The translations under genes and the position numbers were made by a program. The notes beneath the pieces were generated by a model, which had not been told where the DNA came from, did not search any database, and saw only the letters and a program-made list of their open reading frames with translations. From Gemmatimonadaceae bacterium (GTDB lineage Bacteria; Latescibacterota; UBA2968; UBA8231), in NCBI GenBank assembly GCA_026706075.1, contig JAPOZM010000122.1, positions 1 through 64,000 of the forward strand: a DNA stretch of 64,000 nucleotides, given 5' to 3'. Shown here in pieces: positions 54,811-64,000 of this stretch. How positions within the stretch are numbered: the stretch's first letter is position 1; every line of letters begins with the position of its first letter.

Positions 54811-56508
54811 ATGACCACGACGACAGCTGAACCGACGACCCACGGCAACGGGCACCACGGCGACGGGGAGGCGGAGAACTACCTCAACGCCCGGTACGGG
54901 ATCGCATCCTGGCTGCTGACCCTCGATCACAAGCGCATCGGAATCCTCTATCTCCTGGTGACGACCCTGTTCTTCATCGTCGGAGGCCTCTTCGCGGCGC
55001 TGATCCGCCTCGAGTTGCTGACGCCCCAGGGGGACGTCCTCGAGGCCGACACATACAACAAGATGTTCACCATGCACGGCGTGGCGATGATCTTCTTCTT
55101 CCTCATCCCTTCCGTGCCCGCCGTCCTTGGCAACTTCGTCATCCCCATCATGATCGGCGCCAAGGACGTCGCCTTCCCGAAGCTCAACCTGCTCAGTTGG
55201 TACTGCTACATCGTGGGCGGATCGCTGGCCACCCTGGCCATCATCATGGGCGGAATCGACACGGGCTGGACCTTCTACACGCCCTACAGCTCGACCTACG
55301 CCAGCGGCTACGTGGCCATCGCCCTCACGGGGGTGTTCATCAACGGCTTCTCATCGATCCTGACGGGGGTCAACTTCCTCACCACCATACACAAGATGCG
55401 CGCCCCGGGCATGACCTGGTTCCGACTGCCCCTGTTCATCTGGGCCCAGTACGCCACGAGCCTGATCATGATCCTGGGCACACCGGTCATTGCCATCACC
55501 CTGTTGCTGCTGGCGTTGGAACGGGTGCTCCAGATCGGCATCTTCGATCCCAGCCTCGGCGGCGACCCGATCCTCTTCCAGCACCTGTTCTGGTTCTACT
55601 CGCATCCCGCCGTCTACATCATGATCGTGCCCGGCTTCGGGGTGATCAGCGAGGTCATCGCCTGCTTCTCCCGCAAGCGCGTCTTCGGATACAGTTTCGT
55701 CGCCTTCTCGAGCCTGGCCATCGCCGTCCTGGGCTTCCTGGTCTGGGGACACCACATGTTCACCACGGGACAGTCGATCTATGCCGGCATGGTGTTCTCC
55801 TTCATCACCTTCCTCATCGCCGTCCCCACGGCCGTGAAGATCTTCAACTGGACCGCTACCCTCTACCGTGGGTCGGTCTCCCTCGAGTCCCCCATGCTCT
55901 ACAGCCTCGGATTCATAGGGCTCTTTCTCGTGGGCGGCCTCACAGGGCTCTTCCTCTCTACCCTGGCCACCGACATCCATCTGCACGACACCTACTTCGT
56001 CGTCGCCCACTTCCACTACGTCATGGTGGGCGGCATGGTGATGGCCTACCTATCGGGGCTGCACTTCTGGTGGCCGAAGATTACGGGCCGCATGTACTCC
56101 GAGGCCTGGGGCAAGGCGGGGGCGATCCTGATCTTCCTGGGATTCAACTTCACCTTCTTCCCCCAGTTCGTCCTCGGCTACCTGGGCATGCCCCGCCGCT
56201 ACCACGTCTACCCCGAGGAGTTCCAGCTCCTCCACGTCTCGTCGACCATGGGGGCCACGGTCCTCGGGCTGGGCTACATGGCCCTCTTCATCTGCCTCAT
56301 CTGGTCTCTCGTGCGGGGAGCCGAGGCGGGTCCGAACCCCTGGCGCGCCAAGGGCCTGGAGTGGGAGATCCCCTCGCCCCCGTCGCTGCACAACTTCCAT
56401 TCGACGCCGGTGGTCACCAAGGAGGCCTACGCCTACGAGGAGGAGGACGTGACCCTGGCCGATGCCAGCCATGCGCCCGAGAGCGAGCCGGTGGCGGGAT
56501 CCAGGTGA
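54811..56508 (+). CDS. coxA: Cytochrome c oxidase subunit I (A2-type)
   Basis: A 565-residue heme-copper oxidase subunit I with twelve transmembrane segments. The CuB/Tyr motif is [18 protein letters not shown]. The YS in place of an E before the helix VI motif marks the A2 class, like the caa3 of Rhodothermus marinus. GHHMFTTG and the heme ligands in [15 protein letters not shown] are present. It reduces O2 to water and pumps protons. The C-terminal tail is soluble. Confidence 0.97.
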   Translation: MTTTTAEPTTHGNGHHGDGEAENYLNARYGIASWLLTLDHKRIGILYLLVTTLFFIVGGLFAALIRLELLTPQGDVLEADTYNKMFTMHGVAMIFFFLIPSVPAVLGNFVIPIMIGAKDVAFPKLNLLSWYCYIVGGSLATLAIIMGGIDTGWTFYTPYSSTYASGYVAIALTGVFINGFSSILTGVNFLTTIHKMRAPGMTWFRLPLFIWAQYATSLIMILGTPVIAITLLLLALERVLQIGIFDPSLGGDPILFQHLFWFYSHPAVYIMIVPGFGVISEVIACFSRKRVFGYSFVAFSSLAIAVLGFLVWGHHMFTTGQSIYAGMVFSFITFLIAVPTAVKIFNWTATLYRGSVSLESPMLYSLGFIGLFLVGGLTGLFLSTLATDIHLHDTYFVVAHFHYVMVGGMVMAYLSGLHFWWPKITGRMYSEAWGKAGAILIFLGFNFTFFPQFVLGYLGMPRRYHVYPEEFQLLHVSSTMGATVLGLGYMALFICLIWSLVRGAEAGPNPWRAKGLEWEIPSPPSLHNFHSTPVVTKEAYAYEEEDVTLADASHAPESEPVAGSR

Positions 56509-56515
56509 CCAGAGG

Positions 56516-57211
56516 ATGAACACGACCGCGCATAACCCGGCTCTCCAGCACCAGTTCGACGACCTGAACCAGCAGTACGAGGCCGCGAACATGGGCATGT
56601 GGGCATTCCTCGCCCAGGAGATCATGTTCTTCGGGGGGATGTTCGCCGGATACACCGTCTACCGCTACGAGTACCTGGCGGCCTTTGTTGACGGCAGCAA
56701 CCGCCTGCCCATCGAGTGGGGCGCCTTCAATACGGCGGTCCTCATCGCCAGCTCCTTCACGGTGGCCATGGCTGTGCGCGCTGCCCAGACGGGGCGCAGC
56801 CGAAGCCTGCAGAACTGGATCCTGGCAACCCTTGTCCTCGGCTCGATCTTCCTGGGAGTCAAATACATCGAGTACTCCCACAAGTACCACGACGGACTGA
56901 TCCCGGGCGCCAGCTTCGGAATCTATCCGGATTCGGGTGAAGTCCACGAGCTGGGGGCCCTGAAACCCCAGCTGAAGATCTTCTTCTCCTTCTACTTCGC
57001 CATGACCGGCATGCACGCCCTGCACATGGTGATCGGCATCGGCATCATGCTGTGGCTGTTACCCAAGGTCCGGCGCGGCACTTACTCGAGCGAGTATTAC
57101 AGTCCAATAGAGAACTTCGGTCTCTATTGGCACTTCGTGGACATCGTCTGGATCTTCCTCTTCCCCCTGCTCTACCTCATCGGACGCGATCCCTGGATTC
57201 GCCTGCTATGA
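56516..57211 (+). CDS. coxC: Cytochrome c oxidase subunit III
   Basis: A 231-residue membrane protein with about five transmembrane segments, shorter than the seven-helix form because the first two helices are absent, as is common in caa3 oxidases. [20 protein letters not shown], then [20 protein letters not shown] and [23 protein letters not shown] are typical. The conserved Glu lies near the FLAQEIMF helix. Stop overlaps coxD (ATGA). Confidence 0.95.
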   Translation: MNTTAHNPALQHQFDDLNQQYEAANMGMWAFLAQEIMFFGGMFAGYTVYRYEYLAAFVDGSNRLPIEWGAFNTAVLIASSFTVAMAVRAAQTGRSRSLQNWILATLVLGSIFLGVKYIEYSHKYHDGLIPGASFGIYPDSGEVHELGALKPQLKIFFSFYFAMTGMHALHMVIGIGIMLWLLPKVRRGTYSSEYYSPIENFGLYWHFVDIVWIFLFPLLYLIGRDPWIRLL

Positions 57212-57561
57212 GCGACCCCCAAGCCGGCCACCATCCTCCCGGAGGCGAGCACCACGTCCTGCCCGTCAGGACCTACGTGACCATCGTCTCCCTCCTCTTC
57301 GTCTTCACCGTCATAACGGTGCTGGTGGCCTTCGTGGAACTGGGCCCCCTGAATACCCCGGTGGCGCTGGCCATCGCCGTCTTCAAGGCCACCCTCGTGG
57401 TGTTGTTTTTCATGCACGTGCGCTACAACACGCCTCTCATGTGGGTCTTCGCCGCCTCCGGGTTCTTCTGGATGCTCATTATGTTCGCCCTCACCATGCA
57501 GGACTACGTCTCCCGCGACTGGGAAACGCCGCCGCCGGTGCACTTCCTGGATCTCCTGTAG
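57208..57561 (+). CDS. coxD: Cytochrome c oxidase subunit IV (CoxD-like)
   Basis: A 117-residue protein with a His-rich N-terminus and three transmembrane segments: [20 protein letters not shown], the second around [21 protein letters not shown] and the third around [16 protein letters not shown]. The [15 protein letters not shown] motif is typical of bacterial subunit IV. Last gene of the operon, followed by a strong hairpin. Confidence 0.93.
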   Translation: MSDPQAGHHPPGGEHHVLPVRTYVTIVSLLFVFTVITVLVAFVELGPLNTPVALAIAVFKATLVVLFFMHVRYNTPLMWVFAASGFFWMLIMFALTMQDYVSRDWETPPPVHFLDLL

Positions 57562-57580
57562 CAGAGGCTCGACGGTCAAT

Positions 57581-57618
57581 AAGAACGCCCTGCCCGGTCG
57601 ACCGGACAGGGCGTTCTT
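57581..57618. terminator. Terminator at the end of the ACIII-caa3 operon (possibly bidirectional)
   Basis: Twelve-base arms AAGAACGCCCTG and CAGGGCGTTCTT with further pairing inside. It lies 19 bases after the coxD stop and 22 bases from the convergent GroES-like gene stop. A and T runs at the stem base allow use from both sides. Confidence 0.85.
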
Positions 57619-57640
57619 CGTGTGCGGAGCGACTGCGGGC

Positions 57641-58042
57641 TCAGCTCTCCTCTCCTGACGGTTCGAGATCGAAAACCCCCGTCGACCGGATCAGCACGAG
57701 GATCGCCGTGTGGGGGACGACGACGAATTTCTCGTTGTCGAACTTGATCTCCACCGCCTCCTTGCGCGCGTAGATGGCGTGATCCCCCTTCTGCGCCTGC
57801 AGGGGGATGAAGCGCATCTCCGCCTCCGAACCCGACTCCGCCCAAGGCACGTCGTCCTCGTCGCCCTTGGGCGGAAGGGGGATTCCGGGTCCCACCTCCT
57901 CGATGCGTCCACTCTGCACGTTCTCCTTCTCCAGCGCTGTCGGGGGCAGGTAGAGCCCCACCTCGGTGCGCTGCTCCTGCTCATCGACGCGTACCAGCAC
58001 GCGGTCGCCCACGACGAGCAACTCCTTGTCACCTCGCAGCAT
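57641..58042 (-). CDS. GroES-family co-chaperonin-like protein, divergent
   Basis: A 133-residue Cpn10-fold protein, longer than the usual 95. It starts with [25 protein letters not shown], where the mobile loop reads [20 protein letters not shown]. An insert of about 25 residues with [22 protein letters not shown] falls in the roof loop, and the end [25 protein letters not shown] is the usual second half. groEL is not beside it. It may be a second co-chaperonin. A TAATAT promoter lies upstream, overlapping the ppgK end. Confidence 0.82.
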   Translation of the reverse strand: MLRGDKELLVVGDRVLVRVDEQEQRTEVGLYLPPTALEKENVQSGRIEEVGPGIPLPPKGDEDDVPWAESGSEAEMRFIPLQAQKGDHAIYARKEAVEIKFDNEKFVVVPHTAILVLIRSTGVFDLEPSGEES

Positions 58043-58096
58043 GGCTCAAGCTGTCCTCGTTTGCGTCTCCGTGGCCGCCTCGGGACGGTCAACGGA

Positions 58097-58125
58097 ATAT
58101 TACGGGTACGGGGGAAGGCCCTCAA
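58097..58125 (-). promoter_or_regulatory. Promoter of the GroES-like gene
   Basis: TTGAGG (58120-58125) and TAATAT (58097-58102) are spaced by 17 bp on the minus strand. The TGA in the -35 hexamer is the ppgK stop codon. No CIRCE element is seen. Confidence 0.7.
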
Positions 58126-58871
58126 TGCCCGGAGCCGCCATCCGCCGCCGCGGCGGCGCCGATGATCCCGGCTTCGTTGCGGAGCCGGGCGGGTACGATC
58201 TCGCAGTCGACGGTCAGGTGGGGCAGGAACTTCTCGTGCCTCTTGCTCACGCCGCCGCCGATGATGATCAGTTCCGGCCACAGGTAGAAGGCCACCCTCT
58301 GCAGATAGGCGTCGACGCGGGAGGCCCACCGCTTCCAGCTCAGTTGGCGGCGGGTGCGAACCCTCGCCGAGGTTCGCTCTTCGGCGGCCTTGCCGTCCAT
58401 CTCGATGTGGCCGAACTCGGTGTTGGGGACCAGCCGCCCGTCGGTGAAGAGGGCCGAGCCGATCCCGGTGCCGATGGTGAGAACCAGGACGACGCCCGAG
58501 CGCCCCCGCCCGGCCCCGAAGCGCATCTCCGCCATGCCCGCCGCGTCGGCATCGTTGAGGACCGAGAAGGGGCATCCCGTGGCCGCCCCGAAGATGGCCT
58601 CCGCGTTCCTGCCGATCCACGAGTCGTCGATATTCGCTGCCGTGCACACCTGTCCCTGCCGGACGACGGCGGGGAACCCCGCCCCCACCGGGCCCTTCCA
58701 GTCGAAATGCTCCACGATCCGGACCACCCCCTCCGCCACGGTCTCGGGCGTGGCGGGCCGGGGGGTCCTCACCCGGAAACGCTCGCCGAGGAGCTCTCCC
58801 CCCGACCCGTCGACCAGGGCGCCCTTGATGCCGGTGCCTCCGATGTCGATACCGAGCACGGCCACGGCCAA
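58122..58871 (-). CDS. ppgK: Polyphosphate glucokinase (ROK family)
   Basis: A 249-residue ROK-fold kinase that phosphorylates glucose with polyphosphate or [19 protein letters not shown] is the phosphate loop, then [16 protein letters not shown] and [10 protein letters not shown], then [31 protein letters not shown], which match PPGK rather than ordinary ROK glucokinases. The start is either the TTG at 58871 or a GTG two codons later. Four bases follow the HupE-like gene. Confidence 0.92.
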   Translation of the reverse strand: MAVAVLGIDIGGTGIKGALVDGSGGELLGERFRVRTPRPATPETVAEGVVRIVEHFDWKGPVGAGFPAVVRQGQVCTAANIDDSWIGRNAEAIFGAATGCPFSVLNDADAAGMAEMRFGAGRGRSGVVLVLTIGTGIGSALFTDGRLVPNTEFGHIEMDGKAAEERTSARVRTRRQLSWKRWASRVDAYLQRVAFYLWPELIIIGGGVSKRHEKFLPHLTVDCEIVPARLRNEAGIIGAAAAADGGSGH

Positions 58872-58875
58872 AAGA

Positions 58876-59979
58876 CTACATCGGCATGTAGTCGAGATCG
58901 AGGACCCGCTCCACGAGCCAGCCGATGCCGAAGAGGAGGATGACCGCGGAGAGGCCCCGCACGATGCGGGCGTGGCCAGGACGGCGGGCGGACCACAGGA
59001 TGAGGGGGAAGAGGAGGGCCACGATCGCCACCTGTCCCACCTCGACGCCGACGTTGAAGGCCAGCAGGGAGGTCACCAGCCCCCGGGAGGGCAGACCGAG
59101 GTCGCGCAGCACGTTGGCGAAGCCGAAGCCGTGGACGAAGCCGAAGAAGAAGGTCAGGATCCAGCGGTGGTCGGGGCGGCGGAGCCAGAAGTTCTCGGCC
59201 GCCACGTAGGCGATGCTCAGGGCGATCCCCGACTCGACGAGGCGCGAGGGCAGACTCACCCACTCCAGGGCCGCCAGGATCAAGGTGACGCTGTGGGCCA
59301 CGGTGAAGGCGGTGACGATCTTCACGAGGGTCCCGAGCCGCGACCCCACCACGATCAGGGCAAGGAGGAACAGCACGTGGTCGTACCCGAGGAAGATGTG
59401 CTCCACGCCGAGGACGAGGAAGCGCGCCGCCTGCGCCCAGAGGCTCTCGCGCTCCCAGGAGGACAGGCCGATCCGGTGAACCGGCTCGCTCGCGGAGAGG
59501 AGGGCGGCCTCCGCCGGCCGCCCGGGAACCTGGATGCGGAGCAGGATGCGATGGTCCTCGGAGAGAGGGGCAAGGTAGCGGGAGAGGTCGAGGTCCAGGC
59601 GGTCGACCCTGGCGGGGGTCTCCGCCCGGGCCCTGAACCGGGCGACGAGATCGCCCTCGCTGTCGAGATCGGGCTCCACCGTCGCCTGATGAAGCTCCAG
59701 GTCCGCGCCGGCGGCCTTCAGGGAGATCCTCTTCCGGAGGGTATCGGCGGCCTCGGAGGCCCCGTCGAGCATCTCCTGGGCCCAGAGGGTCTGATCGCCG
59801 TTGCGGTCCAGGCTGGGTACCAGGCTGCGCAGGTCGAGGTCGTTGAGGGTGACGGAGAGCCGAAGGCTGTCGTCGCCGACGCTCACCAGCGTATAGCTCC
59901 GGTTGATCTCGTGAGCGCCGGCGGCGCCGGCACCGAGACAGAGGGCGAGTATCACTCCACAGCGCAGCATCGCATCCAT
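58876..59979 (-). CDS. HupE/UreJ-family membrane protein with periplasmic N-terminal domain
   Basis: A 367-residue protein. A signal peptide ends near AAGAHE, leaving a His-bearing mature N-terminus. The periplasmic domain (about 22-180) contains [12 protein letters not shown], an EF-hand-like 12-residue loop. About six to seven transmembrane segments follow, with [22 protein letters not shown] and [11 protein letters not shown], where His and Asp residues could bind a metal. Family members are linked to nickel or cobalt transport. Beside SCO and cytochrome c genes, a copper or heme-related role is also possible. Confidence 0.85.
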   Translation of the reverse strand: MDAMLRCGVILALCLGAGAAGAHEINRSYTLVSVGDDSLRLSVTLNDLDLRSLVPSLDRNGDQTLWAQEMLDGASEAADTLRKRISLKAAGADLELHQATVEPDLDSEGDLVARFRARAETPARVDRLDLDLSRYLAPLSEDHRILLRIQVPGRPAEAALLSASEPVHRIGLSSWERESLWAQAARFLVLGVEHIFLGYDHVLFLLALIVVGSRLGTLVKIVTAFTVAHSVTLILAALEWVSLPSRLVESGIALSIAYVAAENFWLRRPDHRWILTFFFGFVHGFGFANVLRDLGLPSRGLVTSLLAFNVGVEVGQVAIVALLFPLILWSARRPGHARIVRGLSAVILLFGIGWLVERVLDLDYMPM

Positions 59980-59986
59980 CTCCCTC

Positions 59987-60580
59987 TCAGAGGAGCCGGC
60001 GAATCACGCCGGCCATCATCTCGACGCCGTCCTGGTCCGAAAACAGGAAACGCACCACCCCCTCGCCATCTATCAGATAGGTACGGGAGGTGTGGCCGAT
60101 CTCGCCGTCGTCGTCCGGTCCGAAGCCGGCGCCGTACTGACGGGCCACCGCCGCCACCGCCTCCGGGGTCCCGGTCAGTCCGGTGAGGCGGTACGGGTAG
60201 CCGGCGCAGTACTCGGCCAGCGCCTCGGGTGTATCGTGCCCGGGGTCGACGCTCACGAGGAGGACCTCCACCTCCGGCGCCGGCAGACGGCGGACCACCT
60301 CGCCCAGCTTGGACAGGGTCGTCGGGCAGGTGGCGGCGCAGCGGGTGAAACCGAAGAACAACAGCAGCGGCCGTCCTCGCCGTTGCGAGAGCGTGAAGGC
60401 CTCCCCCCTCTGATCGACGAGCTCGAAATCGCCTCCCAACTCGTAGCGGTCCAGGGACGCCGGCTCACCGTCTGGGGGAACCTCCCCGGAACCTCCGCAT
60501 CCCGCGGCGGCCAGGAGGGCCGCGGCCCACGCCGCCCACCAAGGGAGGCGCCGCCCCCACGGCCAGGAGGACCGGCTCAT
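59987..60580 (-). CDS. SCO-family copper/thiol protein, lipoprotein
   Basis: A 197-residue lipoprotein with lipobox LLAAAGC, then a thioredoxin fold. The Cys pair is in TRCAATCPTTL (CxxxC) and the third copper ligand His in IGHTSRTYLID. It is the second SCO protein in the window and carries a lipid anchor rather than a C-terminal helix. It may insert copper or act as a thiol reductase. The ATG overlaps the cytochrome gene stop. Confidence 0.92.
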   Translation of the reverse strand: MSRSSWPWGRRLPWWAAWAAALLAAAGCGGSGEVPPDGEPASLDRYELGGDFELVDQRGEAFTLSQRRGRPLLLFFGFTRCAATCPTTLSKLGEVVRRLPAPEVEVLLVSVDPGHDTPEALAEYCAGYPYRLTGLTGTPEAVAAVARQYGAGFGPDDDGEIGHTSRTYLIDGEGVVRFLFSDQDGVEMMAGVIRRLL

Positions 60581-60993
60581 TCCGCCGGCTCCAGGAGGGA
60601 GTGGATGTAGAGGGCCAGGCTTCGGCGGTCCTCCCGAGACAAGTGGCCGTAGGCCGGCATGCTCCGCCCGACCCCCTCCTGTATGGACGCCTCGATCCGC
60701 TCCACGTCGTGCCCCTGACGGTAGAGACGGGAATCGTGCAGATCCCTGGGCGGCGGCTCCTGGCTCGCCGCCAGACGGCCGTCGCCCCGGCCCTCCGGTC
60801 CGTGGCACAGGGCGCATCCGTGGCGCTCGTACAGCTGCCGCCCCCGGCGCACCTCCTCGCTCCCGGAGGCCTCGCGAGGGGGGCGGCCGCCCCCCTTCTC
60901 CGACCCCTTCCCCTCACAGCCCAGGGCCAGCCCCGACCATACCAGGACGGCCGCCAGCCAGGAGCCGGGGGGAGCTTCAGATGCGCGTGCCAT
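60577..60993 (-). CDS. Monoheme cytochrome c lipoprotein
   Basis: A 138-residue lipoprotein: signal WLAAVLVWSGLALGC with lipobox, a basic Gly-rich linker, then a class I cytochrome c domain with CALCH in YERHGCALCHGPEGRGDG and Met in SMPAYGHLSREDRRSLALYI. It could donate electrons to an oxidase. The ATG at 60993 lies inside the end of glgC (17-base overlap) and its end overlaps the SCO gene. Confidence 0.9.
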   Translation of the reverse strand: MARASEAPPGSWLAAVLVWSGLALGCEGKGSEKGGGRPPREASGSEEVRRGRQLYERHGCALCHGPEGRGDGRLAASQEPPPRDLHDSRLYRQGHDVERIEASIQEGVGRSMPAYGHLSREDRRSLALYIHSLLEPAE

Positions 60994-62242
60994 TGGGGAT
61001 GACGGCGTCCTTGGGCACCACCACGATGCCTTCACGGATGACGTGTCCGTCGGCATCCGCTTCCTGGATGCGCGCGTCGTTGCTGATGATGACGCCCTCG
61101 CCGATGCGCGCGTTCTTGTCGACGATGGCGTGGTGGATGACGCTGCCGGAGCCGATGCCGACATCGGGCAACCCTCGGGCGCGATTGCGCTCGCAGTCCT
61201 CGCGGGTCTCGTAGTAGTCGGCTCCCATGACCACCGACTGGAAGATGCGGGCACCGGCCCCGACCTGGCTGCGCACGCCGATGACGGACTGCTCGACCTC
61301 GGCTTCGCGGAGGGAGCAGCCCTCCCCGACGATGACGCGGTCCATGCGGCAGTCGTCGATGCGGGAGCCGGCCAGGAACCGCTGGTGGGTGAAGATCGGC
61401 GCGTCGGGCCGGTGGAACTGGAAGACGGGCTCAAGGTCGGTGAGGCGGATGTTGGCCCGGTAGAAGGCCGAGATCGTCCCGATGTCCTCCCAGTACCCGT
61501 CAAAGGCATGGGCGAAGACGTTGAGCTTCTCGATCGCCGCCGGGATCAGGTGACGGCCGAAGTCGTCCTCCTCGATGCCGAGGAGAAGACTGGTCAGCAC
61601 CTGGGGCTCGAAGAGGTAGATCCCCATGGAGGCGAGGAAGCGCGCTTCCGGGTCGGCGCCAGGGGCCTCCGGCAGCTCCAGCTCGTCGAGCTCGGCCTCC
61701 GTCTGCGGCTTCTCGCGGAAAGCGACTATGCGGGAGCGCTCGTCCACCTGCAGGATCCCCAGGGAGGAGGCCTCCTCGCGGCGCACCGGCTTCACGGCGA
61801 TCGACACGTCCGCCGAGCGCCGGCGATGGTCGTCGACGAAGGCGCGGTAGTCCATGCGGTAGAGGTGGTCGCCGGAGAGGATCAGGACCTCGTGGCCCTG
61901 ACGGGCCTGGATGCGACGCAGTTGCTTGCGGACGGCGTCGGCCGTGCCCTGGTACCAGTCCGTCTCCTCCATGGTCTGCTCCGCCGCGAGGATCTCGACG
62001 AAGCCGCCGAAGAAACTGTCGAAGCGGTAGGTGGCGCTCACGTGGCGGTTGAGGGAAGCGGAGTTGAACTGGGTGAGGACGAAGATCTTGTCGATGCCGG
62101 AGTGGATGCAGTTGCTGATGGGGATGTCGATGAGCCGGTACTTGCCGCCGATGGGCACGGCGGGCTTGGAGCGGTAGCGGGTGAGCGGGTAGAGGCGCGC
62201 GCCCCGTCCCCCGCCCAGGATCACGCCGATGACGTTGCGCAT
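60977..62242 (-). CDS. glgC: Glucose-1-phosphate adenylyltransferase
   Basis: A 421-residue enzyme making ADP-glucose for glycogen. ILGGGRGARLYPLTRYRSKPAVP is the nucleotide loop, and PIGGKYRLIDIPISNCIHSG, GTADAVRKQLRR and SGDHLYRMDY follow. The C-terminal left-handed beta-helix carries repeated hexapeptides, ending VVVPKDAVIPNGTRI. Start at ATG 62242; a longer ORF exists but lacks homology. Gene pairing with polyphosphate glucokinase three genes on links it to glucose storage. Confidence 0.96.
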   Translation of the reverse strand: MRNVIGVILGGGRGARLYPLTRYRSKPAVPIGGKYRLIDIPISNCIHSGIDKIFVLTQFNSASLNRHVSATYRFDSFFGGFVEILAAEQTMEETDWYQGTADAVRKQLRRIQARQGHEVLILSGDHLYRMDYRAFVDDHRRRSADVSIAVKPVRREEASSLGILQVDERSRIVAFREKPQTEAELDELELPEAPGADPEARFLASMGIYLFEPQVLTSLLLGIEEDDFGRHLIPAAIEKLNVFAHAFDGYWEDIGTISAFYRANIRLTDLEPVFQFHRPDAPIFTHQRFLAGSRIDDCRMDRVIVGEGCSLREAEVEQSVIGVRSQVGAGARIFQSVVMGADYYETREDCERNRARGLPDVGIGSGSVIHHAIVDKNARIGEGVIISNDARIQEADADGHVIREGIVVVPKDAVIPNGTRI

Positions 62243-62355
62243 ACCGGTCCTGCTCCCGCTGCGATATCCCCGGGGCGGGCGACCTGCCCTGCGCCCTGAG
62301 GAGATCAGCGCGCCAGGCATCCACCGCTGGTGCGCCCTGTGAATGGAGAACGACT

Positions 62356-62384
62356 AAGTTGTTCCAGCCCGCGGGTTTCCGCAA
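62356..62384 (-). promoter_or_regulatory. Weak promoter candidate of glgC
   Basis: TTGCGG (62379-62384) and CAACTT (62356-62361) are spaced by 17 bp. The -10 is poor. The 212-base gap between mgtE and glgC holds nothing else I can name except a GCCCGC/GCGGGC inverted repeat. Confidence 0.25.
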
Positions 62385-62454
62385 GTTGCGGGCAGCCCGC
62401 CGGACCGGCGCGCGCCACCTTCCGGGGACCGGCCCCGCGGGTGGGCGGCCGAGG

Positions 62455-63849
62455 CTAGGCGGTCCAGCGCAGCAGCAGCCCCGCCACGCCGAAGTAGATG
62501 ACCAGGGAGAGAATGTCGTTGAGGGTGGTGATCAGGGGGCCGGAGGCGACGGCGGGATCGATGCCCGTGGCCCGGAAGGAGAGGGGGATGACGGCGCCGA
62601 CCCCCGCCGACAGCAGGACCGCGGCGAACATGGCGAGGCCGGCGCTGGGAGCCACCGGTGAGCCATCGGTCCACAGGTGCGCAACCATGAAGACGATGCT
62701 CCCCAGCAGCAGGCCGATGCCCGCGGCGGCGCCGAGCTCCCGCCACAAGGCAGGGCCCACCCGGCCGCGGGGCAGGGTCCCCGTGGCCAGGGCCCGGACG
62801 GTTACCGTCGATGTCTGTATACCTGAGTTCCCGCCCATGGCCATGATGGCCGGCACGAACAGCACCAGCGGGCTCAAGGACGCCAGCACCCCCGAGAACA
62901 GGTCGAGAACGCCGCCTGTCAGCAGGGTTCCGGCCAGGCAGAGCAGCAGCCACGGCAGGCGCCGCCGAACGACGCCAGGAATGGAGGGATCCTCCATCTC
63001 CCGGGAACTGGTGGCCGCCATCTTGAGGTTGTCCTCGGTGGCCTCCTCGTGGATGACGTCGACGATGTCGTCCACCGTCACCTGTCCGATGAGCTCGTCG
63101 TGCTCGTCCACCACGGGGAGGGCCAGCAGGTCGTAGTCGGAGAAGATGGCGGCGATCTCCTCCTGGTCCATGTCAGCCCGCACCGTCATCGGTTCCCGGT
63201 CGGCCAGTTGTTCCATCGTCGCCTCCCGGTTGGCCAGCAGCATGCGGCGCAGGGAGACGGTGCCCACCAGGCGGTGTTCCTCGTCGACGACGAAGACGGT
63301 GAGGATCTCCTCTTCCTCCGCCCAGGCGCGCAGGAGGTCGACGGCCCGTGATACGGTGACCTCCCGGGGCACAGCTACCAGGCGGGAGGTCATGATGCCG
63401 CCCCCTGTGTCCTCCGGGTGCTCCATCAGGTCCTGAAGCTCGGCAGCGTCCTCGGGGGGCAGGAGGGCCAGGACTTCGTCGCTTCGGTCCTCGGGCAGAT
63501 CGGCGAGGACATCGGCGGCCGCGTCGGGCGCCATCTCCCCTACGAGGCCTGCCAGGGCCCGCTCGTCGAGGTCCGCCGCCACCTGCGCCGCCATCGCCGG
63601 GTCGAGCTCGGCCATGACTCTCGCCGAGAGCCTGTCCTCCAGGAGACCCATGCAGCGCTGACCGGCTTCCTCCTCGAGAACCCTCACCAACTCGGCCAGA
63701 TCGGCGGCGTGCTCGTCGTTCAGGATCAGCCGCAGGGTGCCATCGTCCCCCGCGGCCAGGGCCTCGCAGACGGTCTCGACGAAGACCTCGCGGCGCGCCT
63801 TCAACCCGCCCTGTCCGAGTACTTCGCTGCTTTCCTTAGACTCGATCAT
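62455..63849 (-). CDS. mgtE: Magnesium transporter MgtE
   Basis: A 464-residue MgtE. The N-terminal superhelical domain (AADLAELVRVLEEEAG repeats) spans about 30-145. Two CBS domains follow, with MTSRLVAVPREVTVSRAV and DYDLLALPVVDEHDELIGQVTVDDI. The C-terminal five transmembrane helices include VPAIMAMGGNSGIQTSTVTVR and GAVIPLSFRATGIDPAVASGPLITTLNDILSL. Cytoplasmic domains sense Mg2+ and gate the channel. ATG 63849 was chosen; a -10-like TATATT lies upstream near 63890. Confidence 0.96.
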   Translation of the reverse strand: MIESKESSEVLGQGGLKARREVFVETVCEALAAGDDGTLRLILNDEHAADLAELVRVLEEEAGQRCMGLLEDRLSARVMAELDPAMAAQVAADLDERALAGLVGEMAPDAAADVLADLPEDRSDEVLALLPPEDAAELQDLMEHPEDTGGGIMTSRLVAVPREVTVSRAVDLLRAWAEEEEILTVFVVDEEHRLVGTVSLRRMLLANREATMEQLADREPMTVRADMDQEEIAAIFSDYDLLALPVVDEHDELIGQVTVDDIVDVIHEEATEDNLKMAATSSREMEDPSIPGVVRRRLPWLLLCLAGTLLTGGVLDLFSGVLASLSPLVLFVPAIMAMGGNSGIQTSTVTVRALATGTLPRGRVGPALWRELGAAAGIGLLLGSIVFMVAHLWTDGSPVAPSAGLAMFAAVLLSAGVGAVIPLSFRATGIDPAVASGPLITTLNDILSLVIYFGVAGLLLRWTA

Positions 63850-63914
63850 GATCCTCTCCGGCCCGGGAATCGACCTCAGCCTCGGCGAATATACGATCCG
63901 CCCAGTACTGGCCA

Positions 63915-63943
63915 TTGCCGCTGCCAGGCCCCGCTTCTACACT
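63915..63943 (+). promoter_or_regulatory. Sigma-70-like promoter at the right edge
   Basis: TTGCCG (63915-63920) and TACACT (63938-63943) are spaced by 17 bp. A plus-strand gene should begin just after: an ATG at 63998 is preceded by GGAG nine bases upstream, with another ATG at 63969. Its coding sequence lies outside the window. Confidence 0.5.
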
Positions 63944-64000
63944 GTGGCGCACAGGAACGGGGGCCGTGATGGAGCGTCCTCCACGGAGATCGGAACCATG

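Noticed and set aside
57562-58121. CIRCE operator for the GroES-like gene
   Set aside because: No TTAGCACTC-type inverted repeat is present.

Overview
The window is about 64 kb of dense, GC-rich bacterial chromosome with roughly 65 protein genes, two tRNA genes and one clear pseudogene. Genes sit in long operons joined by 4-base ATGA or GTGA overlaps. I see no phage, insertion sequence, CRISPR array or rRNA. Lipobox signal peptides, an alternative complex III with an A2-type caa3 oxidase, EpmA, a microcompartment shell protein and a sulfatase-fold protein ending in LRALGYL suggest a Gram-negative aerobe, possibly Acidobacteriota. That placement is inference and would need marker-gene phylogeny.

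Region 1-7.3 kb (minus strand) holds valS, an RqcH/NFACT quality-control gene and ychF. These are followed, from their own promoter, by a BMC shell protein, a flippase-like membrane protein and a class II aldolase cut by the window edge. Region 7.5-11.7 kb (plus) is a murQ, aldo/keto reductase, D-threonine-aldolase-like and sulfatase-fold operon. Region 11.7-16.2 kb (minus) carries an inactive/active M16 peptidase pair (YmfF/YmfH type), a decayed THUMP methyltransferase, a SPOR lipoprotein and a RibL-like nucleotidyltransferase. trmJ follows on the plus strand. Region 17.2-26.6 kb (minus) is an eight-gene operon: a PfkB kinase, hflK, hflC, coaE, gcvT, gcvP, gmd and an esterase-like lipoprotein.

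Region 26.6-41.5 kb is mostly housekeeping: clpP (plus, probably leaderless), epmA, clpX, a cold-shock-domain protein, an AI-2E-type permease with an inserted beta-sandwich, a cyclic-nucleotide-binding protein, trxA, holA, rnr, a lipoprotein, a hisN-like phosphatase, a sigma-70 family factor, rph, a DnaC-like ATPase and smpB. Two small genes, 49 and 59 codons, lie among them. Region 41.5-44.8 kb has tRNA-Leu(CAG), a VOC protein, a DUF815 ATPase, a decayed cysS and tRNA-Arg(CCT).

Region 45.1-57.6 kb is one operon for a respiratory supercomplex: ACIII (actA to actF), a small membrane protein, SCO and coxBACD. It has a strong promoter upstream and a hairpin terminator downstream. Region 57.6-63.9 kb (minus) carries mgtE, glgC, a cytochrome c lipoprotein, a second SCO, a HupE-like protein, polyphosphate glucokinase and a GroES-like protein.

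Many intergenic regions contain good sigma-70 promoters (TTGACA-like, 16-18 bp, TAnnnT-like). In three cases the -35 hexamer contains the stop codon of the preceding gene. I found no clearly new multi-gene system. The best leads are the BMC/flippase/aldolase operon, the permease with an inserted domain, the decayed cysS, the Cys-rich DnaC-like ATPase, the degenerate THUMP protein beside the M16 pair, and two small genes.
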